The notes: generated by a model not told the origin, from the sequence alone. A stretch of DNA of 62,790 nucleotides from Bacillus sp. RO2 (GCF_012911845.1 NZ_JAAXCU010000018.1:1-62790); one strand, 5' to 3'. Positions 18,453 to 29,932 are shown, numbered from the stretch's first letter. Numbers and translations are program-made.

Positions 18453-18986
18453 ATGGAGAAAAACTGGTACGTTGTTCATACTTATTCCGGATACGAGAAT
18501 AAAGTAAAAGCGAACTTAGAAAAACGAGTAGAGTCAATGGGGATGCAAGACAAAATCTTCCGTGTCGTAGTTCCTGAAGAAGAAGAAACAGACATCAAAA
18601 ACGGCAAAAAGAAAGTAACCAAGAAAAAAGTTTTCCCAGGTTACGTTCTAGTAGAAATCGTCATGACAGACGACTCTTGGTATGTCGTGCGTAACACACC
18701 TGGCGTAACAGGTTTCGTAGGATCAAGTGGATCTGGTTCCAAGCCAACACCTCTATTGGATGACGAAATTGCATTCATCCTAAAGAGAATGGGCATGATG
18801 GAGAAACAAGTAGAAGTAGACTTCGACTTGAAAGAATCCGTAAAAGTAACAGAAGGACCATTTGCAAACTTCACTGGCCACATCGTAGAGTTGGATAAAG
18901 ACAAGCATAAAGTGAAAGTTCTAGTCAATATGTTCGGCCGTGAAACCCCTGTGGAGCTTGACTTTACTCAGATCGAAAAATTATAA
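18453..18986 (+). CDS. nusG: Transcription factor NusG
   Basis: NusG binds RNA polymerase; in B. subtilis it promotes sequence-specific pausing. The 177 residues contain the NGN domain (MEKNWYVVHTYSGYENKVK, then VFPGYVLVEIVMTD) and a C-terminal KOW domain (VTEGPFANFTGHIVELD, ending VNMFGRETPVELDFTQIEKL). The start matches the B. subtilis protein exactly, although the Shine-Dalgarno is unusually distant. It stands after a repeat element and ahead of rplK. Confidence 0.96.
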   Translation: MEKNWYVVHTYSGYENKVKANLEKRVESMGMQDKIFRVVVPEEEETDIKNGKKKVTKKKVFPGYVLVEIVMTDDSWYVVRNTPGVTGFVGSSGSGSKPTPLLDDEIAFILKRMGMMEKQVEVDFDLKESVKVTEGPFANFTGHIVELDKDKHKVKVLVNMFGRETPVELDFTQIEKL

Positions 18987-18997
18987 TGTAAAAAAAC

Positions 18998-19026
18998 TTG
19001 AAATAGTTTCGTAAAAATGATATTAT
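18998..19026 (+). promoter_or_regulatory. rplK-rplA promoter
   Basis: TTGAAA, 17 bp, TATTAT, right behind nusG. The transcript would have a leader of about 125 nt with a perfect stem GTCTCTG-AAA-CAGAGAC (near 19041-19057) and an AT-rich inverted repeat ATTCTTTAT/ATAAAGAAT before the Shine-Dalgarno. Confidence 0.65.
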
Positions 19027-19158
19027 TTCAAAGGTCAGTATGTCTCTGAAACAGAGACTATTAATAAAAAAATATTCTTTATTAAATATATAAAGAATGA
19101 GTTGAGTGGGAGGGAGAAATCCCAGATACCACATCACGGACTTAAGGAGGTGTGTCTC

Positions 19159-19584
19159 GTGGCTAAAAAAGTAATTAAAATGGTAAAGTTACAAATTCCA
19201 GCAGCGAAAGCTAACCCAGCACCACCAGTTGGACCAGCACTAGGTCAAGCAGGTGTTAACATCATGGGTTTCTGTAAAGAGTTTAACGCTCGTACAGCTG
19301 ATCAAGCTGGTTTGATTATCCCTGTTGAAATCACGGTTTTTGAAGACCGTTCATTTACATTTATTACGAAAACTCCACCTGCTGCAGTTTTACTTAAAAA
19401 AGCAGCTGGTATTGAGTCTGGTTCTGGTGAACCAAACCGTAATAAAGTTGCAACAGTTAAGCGTGATAAAGTACGCGAAATTGCGGAGACGAAAATGCCA
19501 GATCTAAACGCTGCAAGCGTAGAAGCTGCAATGCGCATGGTTGAAGGTACTGCTCGTAGCATGGGTATCACTATCGAAGACTAA
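19159..19584 (+). CDS. rplK: 50S ribosomal protein L11
   Basis: L11 forms the base of the stalk at the GTPase centre of the large subunit and is needed for the stringent response through RelA. The GTG start follows AAGGAGG by eight bases and gives the usual 141 residues beginning with (V)[14 protein letters not shown]. Extending further upstream would add 19 unrelated residues. The proline-rich [16 protein letters not shown] motif and the C-terminal 23S-binding domain ([18 protein letters not shown]) are intact. Confidence 0.95.
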   Translation: MAKKVIKMVKLQIPAAKANPAPPVGPALGQAGVNIMGFCKEFNARTADQAGLIIPVEITVFEDRSFTFITKTPPAAVLLKKAAGIESGSGEPNRNKVATVKRDKVREIAETKMPDLNAASVEAAMRMVEGTARSMGITIED

Positions 19585-19615
19585 TCCCATTGCTTTTGAT
19601 TTAACTGCTGTTCAG

Positions 19616-19650
19616 GGTTGCGGACTTTGGTTTATGGCCAATTCGCAACC
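19616..19650 (+). promoter_or_regulatory. Hairpin between rplK and rplA
   Basis: GGTTGCG and CGCAACC form a 7-bp perfect stem with a 21-nt loop, 50 bases before the rplA start. There is no T-run, so it is not a terminator. Its place would suit an L1 feedback site, but similarity to the 23S L1 site was not established. Confidence 0.4.
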
Positions 19651-19701
19651 TTTATTCGTGGGAGGTTATTCCGCTAAAACCACATAAGGAGGACGTTTAA
19701 A

Positions 19702-20406
19702 ATGGCTAAAAGAGGTAAAAAGTACATCGAAGCTGCGAAACTTGTAGACCGTCAAACGGCTTACTCTGTTAACGAAGCTATCGAATTAGTTAAGAAAACA
19801 AACACTGCGAAGTTCGACGCTACTGTGGAAGTTGCATTCCGTCTTGGAGTTGACCCTCGTAAAAATGACCAACAGATCCGTGGAGCAGTAGTGCTTCCTC
19901 ATGGAACTGGTAAAACTCAAAAAGTCCTAGTTTTCGCTAAAGGCGAAAAAGCGAAAGAAGCAGAAGCTGCTGGAGCTGACTATGTTGGGGATGCTGACAT
20001 GATCGCGAAAATCAACCAAGGTTGGTTCGATTTCGACGTAATCGTTGCTACACCAGACATGATGGGTGAAGTTGGTAAATTAGGACGCGTATTAGGACCT
20101 AAAGGACTAATGCCAAACCCTAAAACTGGTACAGTTACATTTGATGTAACGAAAGCTGTTAACGAGATCAAAGCTGGTAAAGTTGAATACCGCCTTGATA
20201 AATCCGGTAACATCCACGTACCAGTAGGTAAAATCTCTTTCGAAGATACGAAGCTTGTTGAAAACTTCACAACTATCTATGAGACTTTACTAAAAGCTAA
20301 ACCGGCTGCTGCAAAAGGTACATTCATGAAGAACGTTGCCGTTACTTCTACAATGGGCCCTGGAGTAAAAGTTGACACTTCTACTTTCGTAGCTACCAAA
20401 AACTAA
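19702..20406 (+). CDS. rplA: 50S ribosomal protein L1
   Basis: L1 builds the mobile L1 stalk near the E site and in many bacteria represses its own operon. The 234 residues carry the signature [19 protein letters not shown] in domain II and the conserved N-terminal [23 protein letters not shown] precedes the ATG. It is cotranscribed with rplK across a 117-bp gap that holds a hairpin. Confidence 0.96.
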   Translation: MAKRGKKYIEAAKLVDRQTAYSVNEAIELVKKTNTAKFDATVEVAFRLGVDPRKNDQQIRGAVVLPHGTGKTQKVLVFAKGEKAKEAEAAGADYVGDADMIAKINQGWFDFDVIVATPDMMGEVGKLGRVLGPKGLMPNPKTGTVTFDVTKAVNEIKAGKVEYRLDKSGNIHVPVGKISFEDTKLVENFTTIYETLLKAKPAAAKGTFMKNVAVTSTMGPGVKVDTSTFVATKN

Positions 20407-20410
20407 CATA

Positions 20411-20439
20411 TTGACACAAGATAACTAGACGGTTATAAT
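20411..20439 (+). promoter_or_regulatory. rplJ-rplL promoter
   Basis: TTGACA, 17 bp, TATAAT: a full consensus sigmaA promoter, as expected for highly expressed ribosomal genes. Confidence 0.85.
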
Positions 20440-20445
20440 AATCGT

Positions 20446-20592
20446 TGTGTTTATAAAATGATATTGTTTGTACCGTAGACAGTAGGTGCCGAATGGCTTA
20501 ATTTCCTACCGAGGTGTGAATTTTTACGATATAAAGCCTTGTGCTTTTAACGATAAAACTTCTGCCTCCACCTGCGTGGAGGCATTCTTTAT
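20446..20592 (+). promoter_or_regulatory. L10 leader with attenuator
   Basis: The 150-nt leader has the sequence elements typical of the Firmicutes L10 leader (GTAGACAGTAGGTGCC, CCTACCGAGGTG) and ends in GCCTCCAC-CTGC-GTGGAGGC followed by ATTCTTTAT (20564-20592). In Bacillus, the L10(L12)4 complex is thought to bind this leader and favour termination, balancing stalk protein supply. Assignment is by recognition of the pattern. Confidence 0.8.
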
Positions 20593-20640
20593 GTACACCG
20601 GTCGGTATAAGTGGTAACCAACTTTTTAGGAGGTGTAACG

Positions 20641-21141
20641 ATGAGCAAAGCAGTTGAAGTAAAAAAGCAAGCTGTTGGAGAAATCGCTGACAAGTTTAAA
20701 GGTTCTGTATCTACTATCGTAGTTGACTACCGTGGACTTAACGTTTCTGAAGTAACTGAACTTCGTAAACAACTTCGTGAAGCAGGTGTTGAGTTCAAGG
20801 TTTACAAAAACTCTTTAACTCGCCGTGCGGCTGAAGCAGCAGACATCAACGGACTTAACGACGCATTAACAGGACCTAACGCTATCGCATTCTCTACTGA
20901 AGATGTAGTAGCTCCTGCTAAGATCCTTAATGACTTCGCGAAAAAGCACGAAGCATTAGAAATCAAAGCTGGTGTAATCGAAGGAAATGTTGCAACGGTT
21001 GAAGAAGTGAAAGCTCTTGCTGAACTTCCATCCCGCGAAGGTCTTCTTTCCATGTTGCTTAGCGTCCTTCAAGCTCCAATCCGCAACTTGGCTCTTGTTA
21101 CGAAAGCAGTTGCAGATCAAAAAGAAGAGCAAGGCGCTTAA
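20641..21141 (+). CDS. rplJ: 50S ribosomal protein L10
   Basis: L10 anchors the L7/L12 dimers to the ribosome. The 166 residues begin [20 protein letters not shown] and contain the family GPNAIAF segment and a C-terminal helix that binds L12. TAGGAGGTG precedes the ATG; upstream in-frame starts lie inside the leader and are rejected. It is followed by rplL after 64 bases. Confidence 0.96.
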   Translation: MSKAVEVKKQAVGEIADKFKGSVSTIVVDYRGLNVSEVTELRKQLREAGVEFKVYKNSLTRRAAEAADINGLNDALTGPNAIAFSTEDVVAPAKILNDFAKKHEALEIKAGVIEGNVATVEEVKALAELPSREGLLSMLLSVLQAPIRNLALVTKAVADQKEEQGA

Positions 21142-21205
21142 TTTCAATCTAGCAAGTTAAGTAAGAAAAACAAAAAACTTATAATATCTAAGGAGGAAAT
21201 TAACA

Positions 21206-21568
21206 ATGACACACGAACAAATCATTGAAGCGGTTAAAAATATGACTGTTTTAGAACTAAACGACCTAGTAAAAGCAATCGAAGAAGAATTTGGTGTAAC
21301 TGCTGCTGCTCCTGTAGCTGTAGCTGGTGGTGGAGCTGCTGAAGCTGCTGCTGAGCAAACTGAATTCGACGTAATCCTAGCTAACGCTGGCGGACAAAAA
21401 ATCAAGGTTATCAAAGTAGTACGTGAAATCACTGGTCTTGGTCTTAAAGAAGCTAAGGAAGTTGTAGACAACGCTCCTAAAGCTCTTAAAGAAGGTATTG
21501 CTAAAGAAGAAGCTGAAGAAATCAAAGCTAAACTTGAAGAAGTTGGAGCTTCTGTAGAAGTTAAGTAA
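21206..21568 (+). CDS. rplL: 50S ribosomal protein L7/L12
   Basis: The flexible stalk protein recruits translation GTPases. The 120 residues have the helical dimerisation domain (1-32), an Ala/Gly-rich hinge ([20 protein letters not shown]) and the globular C-terminal domain with [20 protein letters not shown] that contacts the factors. AGGAGG is well spaced. Confidence 0.96.
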   Translation: MTHEQIIEAVKNMTVLELNDLVKAIEEEFGVTAAAPVAVAGGGAAEAAAEQTEFDVILANAGGQKIKVIKVVREITGLGLKEAKEVVDNAPKALKEGIAKEEAEEIKAKLEEVGASVEVK

Positions 21569-21587
21569 TTACAGGCTCTTAAAAAGG

Positions 21588-21618
21588 AAAGCTCGCTACG
21601 TGTTAGCGGGCTTTTTTT
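21588..21618 (+). terminator. Terminator of rplJ-rplL
   Basis: GCTCGCTA and TAGCGGGC form an 8-bp stem with one G-T pair and a 5-nt loop, followed by seven T. It marks the end of the stalk operon. Confidence 0.85.
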
Positions 21619-21735
21619 AAACGGTGCCACACTTGATGTAAGGACCGTTTGGTTACTGTCTTTTTCAAGGGTGCTAATATATGAAGTTGATTTGTTGAAA
21701 AGCTAGCGATAGCTATTCAGATAAGGAGACTAAAT

Positions 21736-22338
21736 ATGACGAATCATTATTATACAAACAAGCCATCAGTGGAAAGCAACCGTCAACAATGGAAATTTGA
21801 TTTAAAAGGTAACAACTTTTCTTTCATAACGGATAGCGGTGTTTTTTCGAAAAAAGAAGTGGACTTTGGATCAAGAGTGCTGATAGAGGCTTTTGAAGAA
21901 CCGGAAGTGGAAGGTCGCATTCTAGATGTTGGCTGTGGATATGGTCCGATTGGATTGTCTCTTGCAAAATATTATCCACATCGCCATGTGGACATGATTG
22001 ATGTCAATGAAAGAGCTGTTGAGCTAGCCAAAGAAAACGGTTCTATTAACAAAGTGGAGAATATCACTGTTTTTACTAGTGATATCTATGAAAATGTCAC
22101 TTCCACCGATTATGCGGCAATACTTTCTAATCCGCCGATACGCGCTGGCAAAAAAGTAGTTCATGAAATTTTAGAAAAAGCTTGGACGCACTTAGCGCCA
22201 AAAGGTGAACTGTGGATTGTGATCCAAAAGAAACAGGGAGCTCCTTCTGCAATGGAGAAATTAGAATCATTGTTTGAGGAAGTGGAAGTTGTGACAAAGA
22301 AAAAAGGTTACTCTATCATCAAATCAAAAAAGGGTTGA
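21736..22338 (+). CDS. ybxB: RsmC-like 16S rRNA methyltransferase (YbxB)
   Basis: A class I S-adenosylmethionine methyltransferase of 200 residues. The SAM-binding motif is ILDVGCGYGPIGLSLAKYYP and the catalytic motif SNPPIRAGK, the NPP type of enzymes that methylate exocyclic amino groups. It resembles the catalytic half of RsmC, which modifies G1207 of 16S rRNA; the N-terminal pseudo-domain of the Gram-negative enzyme is absent. It sits between rplL and rpoB as in B. subtilis. Confidence 0.9.
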   Translation: MTNHYYTNKPSVESNRQQWKFDLKGNNFSFITDSGVFSKKEVDFGSRVLIEAFEEPEVEGRILDVGCGYGPIGLSLAKYYPHRHVDMIDVNERAVELAKENGSINKVENITVFTSDIYENVTSTDYAAILSNPPIRAGKKVVHEILEKAWTHLAPKGELWIVIQKKQGAPSAMEKLESLFEEVEVVTKKKGYSIIKSKKG

Positions 22339-22363
22339 CTTGGTTTTTTTGTTATGGTAGCAT
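22335..22363 (+). promoter_or_regulatory. Possible rpoB-rpoC promoter
   Basis: TTGACT, 17 bp, TAGCAT. The -35 box overlaps the stop codon of ybxB. The -10 matches four of six positions. Transcripts from it would have a 260-nt leader that contains the attenuator-like hairpin at 22478. Confidence 0.45.
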
Positions 22364-22477
22364 TGTTTAATGCCAATATGTATTTTTCTGAGCACTAATA
22401 ATTTTATGTATTTTGCATGTATAAAATTAGTATGCTTGGAAAAGATAGTAAAATCAATAGAGCGATTGTAAAAACGT

Positions 22478-22510
22478 GGTTTTCTGTATTGAAACCATTT
22501 TTTATTTTTA
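22478..22510 (+). terminator. Terminator-like hairpin in the rpoB leader
   Basis: TGGTTTTC-TGTATT-GAAACCA followed by TTTTTTATTTTT. The stem is short but the T-run is long. It lies about 120 bases before the rpoB start codon, so it could act as an attenuator or as the end of the ybxB transcript. Confidence 0.5.
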
Positions 22511-22627
22511 ACATGGATTCGTTTAAGCAGTATTGTTTCCATGTTGAATGTTTTTTTATGTTTGGCTTTGAGTGGTTTATATTTTTTAAACTACTATTAA
22601 TAACGCTTGATACGAGGGGTGAATCAG

Positions 22628-25600
22628 TTGACAGGTCAACTAGTTCAATACGGACGACACCGCCAACGCAGAAGTTATGCTCGCATTAGTGAAGTATTAG
22701 ATTTACCAAATCTAATAGAGATTCAAACATCTTCTTATCAATGGTTCCTTGATGAGGGGTTAAGAGAAATGTTTCATGACATTTCCCCGATTGAAGACTT
22801 CACAGGAAATCTATCTTTAGAATTCATCGATTATAGCTTAGGGGAACCTAAATATTCTGTTGAAGAATCAAAGGAAAGAGATGTTACATACTCAGCTCCT
22901 TTACGTGTGAAGGTTCGTCTCATTAACAAAGAAACTGGTGAAGTAAAAGACCAGGATGTATTTATGGGTGATTTCCCGTTGATGACGGATACTGGTACGT
23001 TCGTTATTAATGGTGCAGAACGTGTTATTGTATCTCAGTTAGTGCGTTCTCCAAGTGTGTATTACAGCGGAAAAGTAGATAAAAATGGTAAAAAAGGCTT
23101 TTCGGCTACTGTTATTCCAAACCGTGGTGCATGGTTAGAATACGAGACTGACGCTAAAGATGTTGTATATGTTCGTATAGATCGTACTCGTAAACTACCA
23201 GTAACGGTTCTTTTGCGTGCTCTTGGATTCGGTTCCGACCAGGAAATCATTGATCTTCTTGGCGAAAACGAGTACCTTCGCAATACTTTAGATAAGGATA
23301 ACACAGAAAGCACAGAAAAGGCATTACTAGAAATATATGAGCGTCTACGCCCTGGTGAACCACCAACGGTTGAAAACGCGAAAAGTTTATTAGAGTCTAG
23401 ATTTTTCGATCCTAAACGCTATGATTTGGCAAGTGTTGGAAGATACAAGATTAATAAAAAGCTTCATATCAAAAACAGACTTTTCAATCAACGTATCGCT
23501 GAAACACTTGTAGACCCAGAAACTGGGGAAATTATTGTAGAAAAAGGTACGCTATTAGATCGTAGAACTTTAGACCGCATTCTACCTAACATTGAAGATG
23601 GCATCGGCCTGACTTCTTTCCATCCGCATGGTGGAGTAGTAGAAGATGAAGTGCCTATGCAATCTATTAAGATATATGCACCAAATGATGCAGAAGGTGA
23701 AAAAGAAATCGTCGTTTTAGGCAACGGTTTTATTGAAGAAAAAGTAAAGCATATCGCTCCTGCGGATATTATTGCTTCTATCAGTTATTTCTTTGACCTT
23801 CTACATGGTGTAGGCGATACAGATGATATTGATCACCTTGGTAACCGTCGTTTACGTTCTGTTGGAGAACTTCTTCAAAACCAGTTCCGTATCGGTCTAT
23901 CGAGAATGGAGCGTGTGGTTCGTGAGAGAATGTCCATCCAGGATACGAACACCATTACTCCGCAACAATTGATCAACATCAGACCTGTTATTGCATCTAT
24001 TAAAGAGTTCTTCGGAAGCTCTCAGTTATCTCAGTTCATGGATCAAACGAATCCATTAGCTGAATTAACACATAAACGTAGATTGTCTGCGCTTGGACCT
24101 GGTGGTTTAACGCGTGAGCGTGCCGGCTTTGAAGTTCGTGACGTTCACTACTCTCACTATGGCCGTATGTGTCCGATCGAGACTCCTGAGGGACCAAACA
24201 TCGGTTTGATTAACTCCCTTTCTTCTTTTGCGAAAGTGAATAAATTTGGTTTTATCGAAACTCCATACAGAAGAGTTGACCCTGAAACGGGACGTGTGAC
24301 AGACCAAATTGATTACTTGACTGCAGATGAAGAAGATAACTATGTAGTAGCCCAAGCAAATGCCCGTCTTGGTGAAGATGGAAGTTTCTTGGACCAAAAT
24401 GTTGTATCCCGTTTCCGTGGGGAAAATACGGTTGTTGTAAGCGAGAGAATCGACTACATGGACGTTTCTCCTAAGCAGGTTGTATCTGCTGCGACAGCTT
24501 GTATTCCTTTCTTGGAAAACGATGACTCCAACCGTGCCCTAATGGGAGCGAACATGCAACGTCAAGCTGTACCTTTATTGCAACCGGAATCCCCGATTGT
24601 TGGTACAGGGATGGAGCACGTTTCCGCAAAAGACTCCGGAGCTGCCGTTATCTGTAAACACCCTGGTGTTGTAGAGCGAGTAGAAGCCCGCGAAGTTTGG
24701 GTGCGCCGTATGGAAGAAGTCGACGGACAACAAGTTAAAGGCAACCTTGATAAGTACAGAATGCTTAAATTCATTCGTTCCAACCAAGGTACATGCTATA
24801 ACCAACGTCCGATTGTTTCCGTTGGTGACGTTGTAACAAAAGGAGAAATCCTTGCAGACGGACCATCCATGGAAAAAGGTGAATTGGCACTTGGCCGTAA
24901 CGTAATGGTCGGTTTCATGACATGGGACGGATATAACTATGAGGATGCTATCATCATGAGTGAGCGTCTGGTAAAAGATGATGTGTACACTTCCATTCAT
25001 ATTGAAGAATATGAGTCAGAAGCACGTGACACAAAACTTGGACCAGAGGAAATCACACGTGATATCCCGAACGTCGGGGAAGAGGCACTTAAAAACCTTG
25101 ACGACCGCGGAATCATCAGAGTAGGTGCGGAAGTAAAAGACGGAGACCTATTAGTAGGTAAGGTAACACCTAAAGGGGTTACGGAACTTACTGCTGAAGA
25201 ACGTCTATTACACGCAATCTTCGGTGAGAAAGCAAGAGAAGTACGAGATACATCACTAAGAGTTCCACACGGTGGTGGCGGTATCGTACTTGATGTAAAA
25301 GTATTCAACCGTGAAGATGGTGACGAATTGCCACCAGGTGTTAACCAATTAGTTCGTGCATACATCGTTCAGAAGCGTAAAATCTCTGAAGGTGATAAAA
25401 TGGCCGGACGACATGGTAACAAAGGGGTAATCTCCCGTATCTTACCGGAAGAAGATATGCCTTACTTGCCAGATGGAACACCAATTGACATCATGTTAAA
25501 CCCACTAGGGGTACCTTCTCGTATGAACATCGGGCAGGTATTGGAGCTTCACCTAGGAATGGCAGCAAGAACATTGGGCATCCACGTTGCTTCCGCCGTA

Positions 25601-26185
25601 TTTGATGGCGCGCGTGAAGAAGACGTATGGAGCACACTTGAAGAAGCTGGCATGGCAAGAGATGCGAAAACAGTATTGTATGACGGAAGAACAGGTGAGC
25701 CGTTCGACAGCCGTGTATCCGTAGGGATCATGTATATGATCAAACTTGCGCACATGGTTGATGATAAGCTTCACGCACGTTCTACTGGACCTTACTCACT
25801 TGTTACACAACAACCACTTGGCGGTAAAGCGCAATTTGGTGGACAACGTTTCGGTGAGATGGAGGTATGGGCACTTGAGGCTTATGGTGCCGCATACACA
25901 CTACAAGAAATCCTTACAGTAAAATCCGATGACGTAGTAGGACGTGTGAAAACGTACGAGGCGATCGTAAAAGGTGAAAATGTACCTGAACCTGGTGTAC
26001 CTGAATCCTTCAAAGTATTGATCAAAGAACTTCAAAGTTTAGGTATGGATGTAAAAATCCTGTCAGGCGATGAAGAAGAGATAGAAATGAGAGATCTAGA
26101 GGAAGATGAAGAACAAGCTTCCGAAGGTATTTCCCTTGATTCAGATCAAGTAGAAGAAGTAAAAGAAACTGTCGCTAAAGACTGA
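22628..26185 (+). CDS. rpoB: RNA polymerase subunit beta
   Basis: The beta subunit forms half of the catalytic cleft. The 1185 residues contain all family blocks, including the rifampicin-binding cluster ([20 protein letters not shown] with [10 protein letters not shown] behind it) in the sensitive-type sequence, GRHGNKGV, and the C-terminal [20 protein letters not shown]. The start is TTG with GAGGGG (22614-22619) eight bases before it, giving (M)[14 protein letters not shown] as in B. subtilis. An earlier in-frame TTG and GTG have no suitable Shine-Dalgarno. The acidic C-terminal tail is variable. Confidence 0.96.
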   Translation: MTGQLVQYGRHRQRRSYARISEVLDLPNLIEIQTSSYQWFLDEGLREMFHDISPIEDFTGNLSLEFIDYSLGEPKYSVEESKERDVTYSAPLRVKVRLINKETGEVKDQDVFMGDFPLMTDTGTFVINGAERVIVSQLVRSPSVYYSGKVDKNGKKGFSATVIPNRGAWLEYETDAKDVVYVRIDRTRKLPVTVLLRALGFGSDQEIIDLLGENEYLRNTLDKDNTESTEKALLEIYERLRPGEPPTVENAKSLLESRFFDPKRYDLASVGRYKINKKLHIKNRLFNQRIAETLVDPETGEIIVEKGTLLDRRTLDRILPNIEDGIGLTSFHPHGGVVEDEVPMQSIKIYAPNDAEGEKEIVVLGNGFIEEKVKHIAPADIIASISYFFDLLHGVGDTDDIDHLGNRRLRSVGELLQNQFRIGLSRMERVVRERMSIQDTNTITPQQLINIRPVIASIKEFFGSSQLSQFMDQTNPLAELTHKRRLSALGPGGLTRERAGFEVRDVHYSHYGRMCPIETPEGPNIGLINSLSSFAKVNKFGFIETPYRRVDPETGRVTDQIDYLTADEEDNYVVAQANARLGEDGSFLDQNVVSRFRGENTVVVSERIDYMDVSPKQVVSAATACIPFLENDDSNRALMGANMQRQAVPLLQPESPIVGTGMEHVSAKDSGAAVICKHPGVVERVEAREVWVRRMEEVDGQQVKGNLDKYRMLKFIRSNQGTCYNQRPIVSVGDVVTKGEILADGPSMEKGELALGRNVMVGFMTWDGYNYEDAIIMSERLVKDDVYTSIHIEEYESEARDTKLGPEEITRDIPNVGEEALKNLDDRGIIRVGAEVKDGDLLVGKVTPKGVTELTAEERLLHAIFGEKAREVRDTSLRVPHGGGGIVLDVKVFNREDGDELPPGVNQLVRAYIVQKRKISEGDKMAGRHGNKGVISRILPEEDMPYLPDGTPIDIMLNPLGVPSRMNIGQVLELHLGMAARTLGIHVASAVFDGAREEDVWSTLEEAGMARDAKTVLYDGRTGEPFDSRVSVGIMYMIKLAHMVDDKLHARSTGPYSLVTQQPLGGKAQFGGQRFGEMEVWALEAYGAAYTLQEILTVKSDDVVGRVKTYEAIVKGENVPEPGVPESFKVLIKELQSLGMDVKILSGDEEEIEMRDLEEDEEQASEGISLDSDQVEEVKETVAKD

Positions 26186-26251
26186 TGGCCAACAGTACTT
26201 TAAAGATAAGCATTTGGGTAGAACCTGTAGATTATAAGGGAGGTAGGCCCC

Positions 26252-29200
26252 TTGCTAGATGTTAATAATTTTGAATATATGAAAATAGGCCTTGCTTCAC
26301 CCGACAAGATCAGATCCTGGTCTTTCGGGGAAGTCAAGAAGCCTGAGACAATTAACTATCGTACATTAAAGCCAGAAAAAGATGGGTTATTCTGCGAAAG
26401 AATTTTCGGTCCTACAAAAGACTGGGAATGTCACTGTGGTAAATACAAGCGCGTCCGTTATAAGGGCGTCGTTTGTGACCGCTGTGGTGTAGAAGTGACA
26501 AGAGCGAAAGTACGTCGTGAACGCATGGGTCACATCGAACTTGCTGCTCCTGTATCCCACATCTGGTACTTCAAAGGAATCCCAAGCCGCATGGGTCTTG
26601 TTCTTGACATGTCCCCACGTGCGCTTGAGGAAGTAATTTACTTTGCATCTTACGTGGTAACAGAAACAGGCGACACTCCTTTGGAGAAGAAGCAACTGCT
26701 TTCTGAAAAGGAATTCCGTGCATACCGTGAAAAGTATGGTCAAACATTCCAAGCTGCCATGGGTGCAGAGGCAATCAAGAAACTTCTTTTTGATATCGAC
26801 TTAGAAAAAGAAGTAGATACACTAAAAGAAGAGCTTAAAACTGCTCAAGGCCAACGCCGTACAAGAGCAATTAAGCGTCTAGAAGTATTGGAATCCTTCA
26901 GAGGATCCGGCAACGAACCATCTTGGATGATCCTTGATGTACTTCCTGTCATTCCTCCTGAATTACGTCCGATGGTGCAATTGGATGGTGGTCGTTTTGC
27001 GACTTCTGACTTGAATGACTTGTATCGCCGTGTAATCAACCGTAACAACCGTTTAAAACGTCTTCTTGACCTTGGTGCCCCAAGCATCATCGTACAGAAT
27101 GAAAAACGTATGTTACAAGAAGCTGTTGACGCACTTATCGACAATGGTCGCCGTGGCCGTCCTGTAACAGGACCTGGTAACCGTCCATTGAAATCTCTTT
27201 CTCACATGCTGAAAGGGAAGCAAGGTCGTTTCCGTCAGAACTTACTAGGAAAACGTGTTGACTACTCTGGTCGTTCCGTTATCGTAGTAGGACCTAACTT
27301 AAAAATGTACCAATGTGGATTACCGAAAGAAATGGCCCTTGAGCTATTCAAGCCTTTCGTAATGAAAGAACTTGTAGAACGCGGGCTTGCACATAACATT
27401 AAGAGTGCGAAGCGTAAGATCGAACGCGTACAACCTGAGGTTTGGGACGTATTGGAATCCGTTATTAAGGAACACCCAGTATTACTGAACCGCGCACCAA
27501 CTCTACACAGACTAGGTATTCAAGCATTTGAACCTACCCTTGTAGAAGGCCGTGCTATTCGTCTACATCCTCTTGTATGTACTGCATACAATGCGGACTT
27601 TGACGGTGACCAAATGGCAGTTCACGTACCTCTTTCTGCTGAAGCACAGGCTGAAGCACGCATCTTGATGCTTGCTGCACAAAACATCCTTAACCCTAAG
27701 GATGGAAAACCTGTAGTAACACCTTCCCAGGATATGGTGCTTGGTAACTACTACTTAACACTAGAGCGAGAAAATGCTGTAGGTGAAGGAATGGTATTCA
27801 AGGATACGAATGAAGCGCTTATCGCTTATTCAAACGGCTATGTACATCTGCACACTCGTGTAGCGGTATATGCAGGATCCTTAAATAACGAAACATTTAC
27901 CGAAGAGCAAAAACAAAAGCTTCTAATTACGACAGTAGGAAAGTTGATCTTCAACGAAATCCTGCCGCCGTCATTCCCTTACATTAACGAACCTACAAAG
28001 TTCAACTTAGAAGTGAACACTCCTGATAAATACTTTGTGGAAAAAGGTGCGAATGTAAAAGAAGCGATACAAGCACAAGAAATAATCGATCCATTTAAGA
28101 AGAAAATCCTTGGTAACATCATTGCAGAAGTGTTCAAACGCTTCAAGATCACGCAAACATCCGAAATGCTTGACCGCATGAAAAACCTTGGATTCCGTTA
28201 CTCTACTAAAGCTGGTATCACCGTTGGTGTAGCAGATATCGTAGTTCTTAAAGAGAAAGATGAAATCTTGGTGGAAGCACAAACAAAAGTTGATACAGTC
28301 CTTAAGCAGTTCCGCCGTGGTTTAATCACAGAGGAAGAACGTTATGACCGCGTTATTTCCATCTGGAGTGCTGCTAAAGATAAGATCCAAGGGTTGCTAA
28401 TGGCGTCCTTGCCACGCCTGAACCACATCTTCATGATGAGTGATTCCGGTGCCCGTGGTAACGCATCTAACTTTACACAGTTAGCTGGTATGCGTGGACT
28501 GATGGCCAACCCGTCTGGACGTATCATCGAATTACCAATCAAATCCAGTTTCCGTGAAGGTCTTACGGTATTGGAATACTTTATCTCTACTCACGGTGCG
28601 CGTAAAGGTCTTGCCGATACAGCACTGAAAACTGCCGATTCCGGTTACTTGACTCGTCGTCTTGTAGACGTGGCGCAGGATGTTATCGTTCGTGAGATGG
28701 ATTGTGGAACAGACCGCGGTCTACACATCTCTTCTCTGAAAGATGGCACAGAAGTAGTAGAAAAGTTAGAAGAGCGTTTAGTTGGCCGATATGCAAGAAA
28801 AGCTGTGAAGCATCCTGAAACAGGGGAAGTTCTTGTTGCATCGAACGATTTAATCACTGAAGACCTTGCAACAACCATTGTAGAAGCAGGCGTGGAAGAT
28901 GTTTGGATCCGCTCTGTGTTCACATGTGACACTCGTCATGGTGTATGTAAAAAATGTTACGGCCGCAACCTTGCGACAGGCTTAGAAGTAGAAGTGGGAG
29001 AAGCAGTAGGTATTATCGCTGCCCAATCTATTGGTGAGCCGGGAACTCAGTTGACGATGCGTACATTCCATACAGGTGGGGTTGCAGGAGACGATATTAC
29101 ACAAGGTTTACCGCGTATCCAAGAGATCTTCGAAGCGCGTAATCCTAAAGGTCAAGCGGTCATCTCTGAAATTGATGGTGTTGTTACATCTATCAACGAA

Positions 29201-29848
29201 GGTCGTGACCGTCAGCAAGAAATCACTGTCCAAGGTGAAGTGGAAACGAGAAACTACACAGTACCATACACTGGCCGCCTTAAAGTCGGCGTAAATTCAG
29301 AAGTATCACGTGGTCAGGAACTAACAGAAGGTTCCATCGATCCGAAAGAACTACTGAAAGTGAAAGATATGGTATCTGTACAGGAGTATCTATTGCTTGA
29401 AGTTCAAAAAGTATACCGTATGCAAGGGGTAGAAATCGGTGACAAGCACGTAGAAGTTATGGTTCGCCAGATGCTACGTAAAGTACGTGTTATTGATGCT
29501 GGTGATACAGATGTACTACCAGGAACACTGCTTGATGTTCACCAATTCACTGATGCAAACGAACGTGTACTTCTTGAAGGTAGAACACCTGCAACTGGAC
29601 GCCCAGTATTACTAGGTATCACGAAAGCTTCTCTTGAAACGGATTCCTTCTTATCAGCAGCATCCTTCCAGGAAACGACTAGAGTCCTGACAGACGCAGC
29701 AATTAAAGGAAAACGTGATGAGCTACTAGGTCTTAAAGAGAATGTTATCATCGGTAAACTAGTTCCAGCTGGTACAGGTATGAACCGTTACCGCAAATTC
29801 GATCTAACGAAAGAAGTGGGCCAGGAAGAACCTGTAACAGTAGAATAA
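26252..29848 (+). CDS. rpoC: RNA polymerase subunit beta'
   Basis: The beta' subunit holds the active-site motif NADFDGD, which binds the catalytic magnesium. Four cysteines ([19 protein letters not shown]) form the N-terminal zinc site, and [16 protein letters not shown] forms the second. The bridge helix and trigger loop regions ([18 protein letters not shown]) are intact. TTG start, with GGGAGG about seven bases before it. The 1198 residues match the usual length. It forms an operon with rpoB, 66 bases apart. Confidence 0.96.
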   Translation: MLDVNNFEYMKIGLASPDKIRSWSFGEVKKPETINYRTLKPEKDGLFCERIFGPTKDWECHCGKYKRVRYKGVVCDRCGVEVTRAKVRRERMGHIELAAPVSHIWYFKGIPSRMGLVLDMSPRALEEVIYFASYVVTETGDTPLEKKQLLSEKEFRAYREKYGQTFQAAMGAEAIKKLLFDIDLEKEVDTLKEELKTAQGQRRTRAIKRLEVLESFRGSGNEPSWMILDVLPVIPPELRPMVQLDGGRFATSDLNDLYRRVINRNNRLKRLLDLGAPSIIVQNEKRMLQEAVDALIDNGRRGRPVTGPGNRPLKSLSHMLKGKQGRFRQNLLGKRVDYSGRSVIVVGPNLKMYQCGLPKEMALELFKPFVMKELVERGLAHNIKSAKRKIERVQPEVWDVLESVIKEHPVLLNRAPTLHRLGIQAFEPTLVEGRAIRLHPLVCTAYNADFDGDQMAVHVPLSAEAQAEARILMLAAQNILNPKDGKPVVTPSQDMVLGNYYLTLERENAVGEGMVFKDTNEALIAYSNGYVHLHTRVAVYAGSLNNETFTEEQKQKLLITTVGKLIFNEILPPSFPYINEPTKFNLEVNTPDKYFVEKGANVKEAIQAQEIIDPFKKKILGNIIAEVFKRFKITQTSEMLDRMKNLGFRYSTKAGITVGVADIVVLKEKDEILVEAQTKVDTVLKQFRRGLITEEERYDRVISIWSAAKDKIQGLLMASLPRLNHIFMMSDSGARGNASNFTQLAGMRGLMANPSGRIIELPIKSSFREGLTVLEYFISTHGARKGLADTALKTADSGYLTRRLVDVAQDVIVREMDCGTDRGLHISSLKDGTEVVEKLEERLVGRYARKAVKHPETGEVLVASNDLITEDLATTIVEAGVEDVWIRSVFTCDTRHGVCKKCYGRNLATGLEVEVGEAVGIIAAQSIGEPGTQLTMRTFHTGGVAGDDITQGLPRIQEIFEARNPKGQAVISEIDGVVTSINEGRDRQQEITVQGEVETRNYTVPYTGRLKVGVNSEVSRGQELTEGSIDPKELLKVKDMVSVQEYLLLEVQKVYRMQGVEIGDKHVEVMVRQMLRKVRVIDAGDTDVLPGTLLDVHQFTDANERVLLEGRTPATGRPVLLGITKASLETDSFLSAASFQETTRVLTDAAIKGKRDELLGLKENVIIGKLVPAGTGMNRYRKFDLTKEVGQEEPVTVE

Positions 29849-29852
29849 AAGG

Positions 29853-29884
29853 AAGATTGTCGGGCAGCCCCCGACAATCTTTTC
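29853..29884 (+). terminator. Terminator of rpoB-rpoC
   Basis: AAGATTGTCGGG and CCCGACAATCTT form a perfect 12-bp stem ending in TTTTC. It follows the rpoC stop by four bases. Confidence 0.88.
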
Positions 29885-29903
29885 AATGTTATTCGATAAA
29901 GTG

Positions 29904-29932
29904 TTGACATTCAAAAATAGAGATGGTAATAT
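29904..29932 (+). promoter_or_regulatory. rplGB-str operon promoter
   Basis: TTGACA, 17 bp, TAATAT, between the rpoC terminator and rplGB. It should serve rplGB and the rpsL-rpsG-fusA-tuf genes behind it. Confidence 0.8.

Noticed and set aside
18307-18507. Frame across repeat copy 4 into nusG
   Set aside because: It is formed by the repeat and the nusG leader in another frame; nusG itself is certain.
22417-22689. Small gene between ybxB and rpoB
   Set aside because: Overlaps the start of rpoB in another frame, lies across the leader hairpin and has no Shine-Dalgarno.
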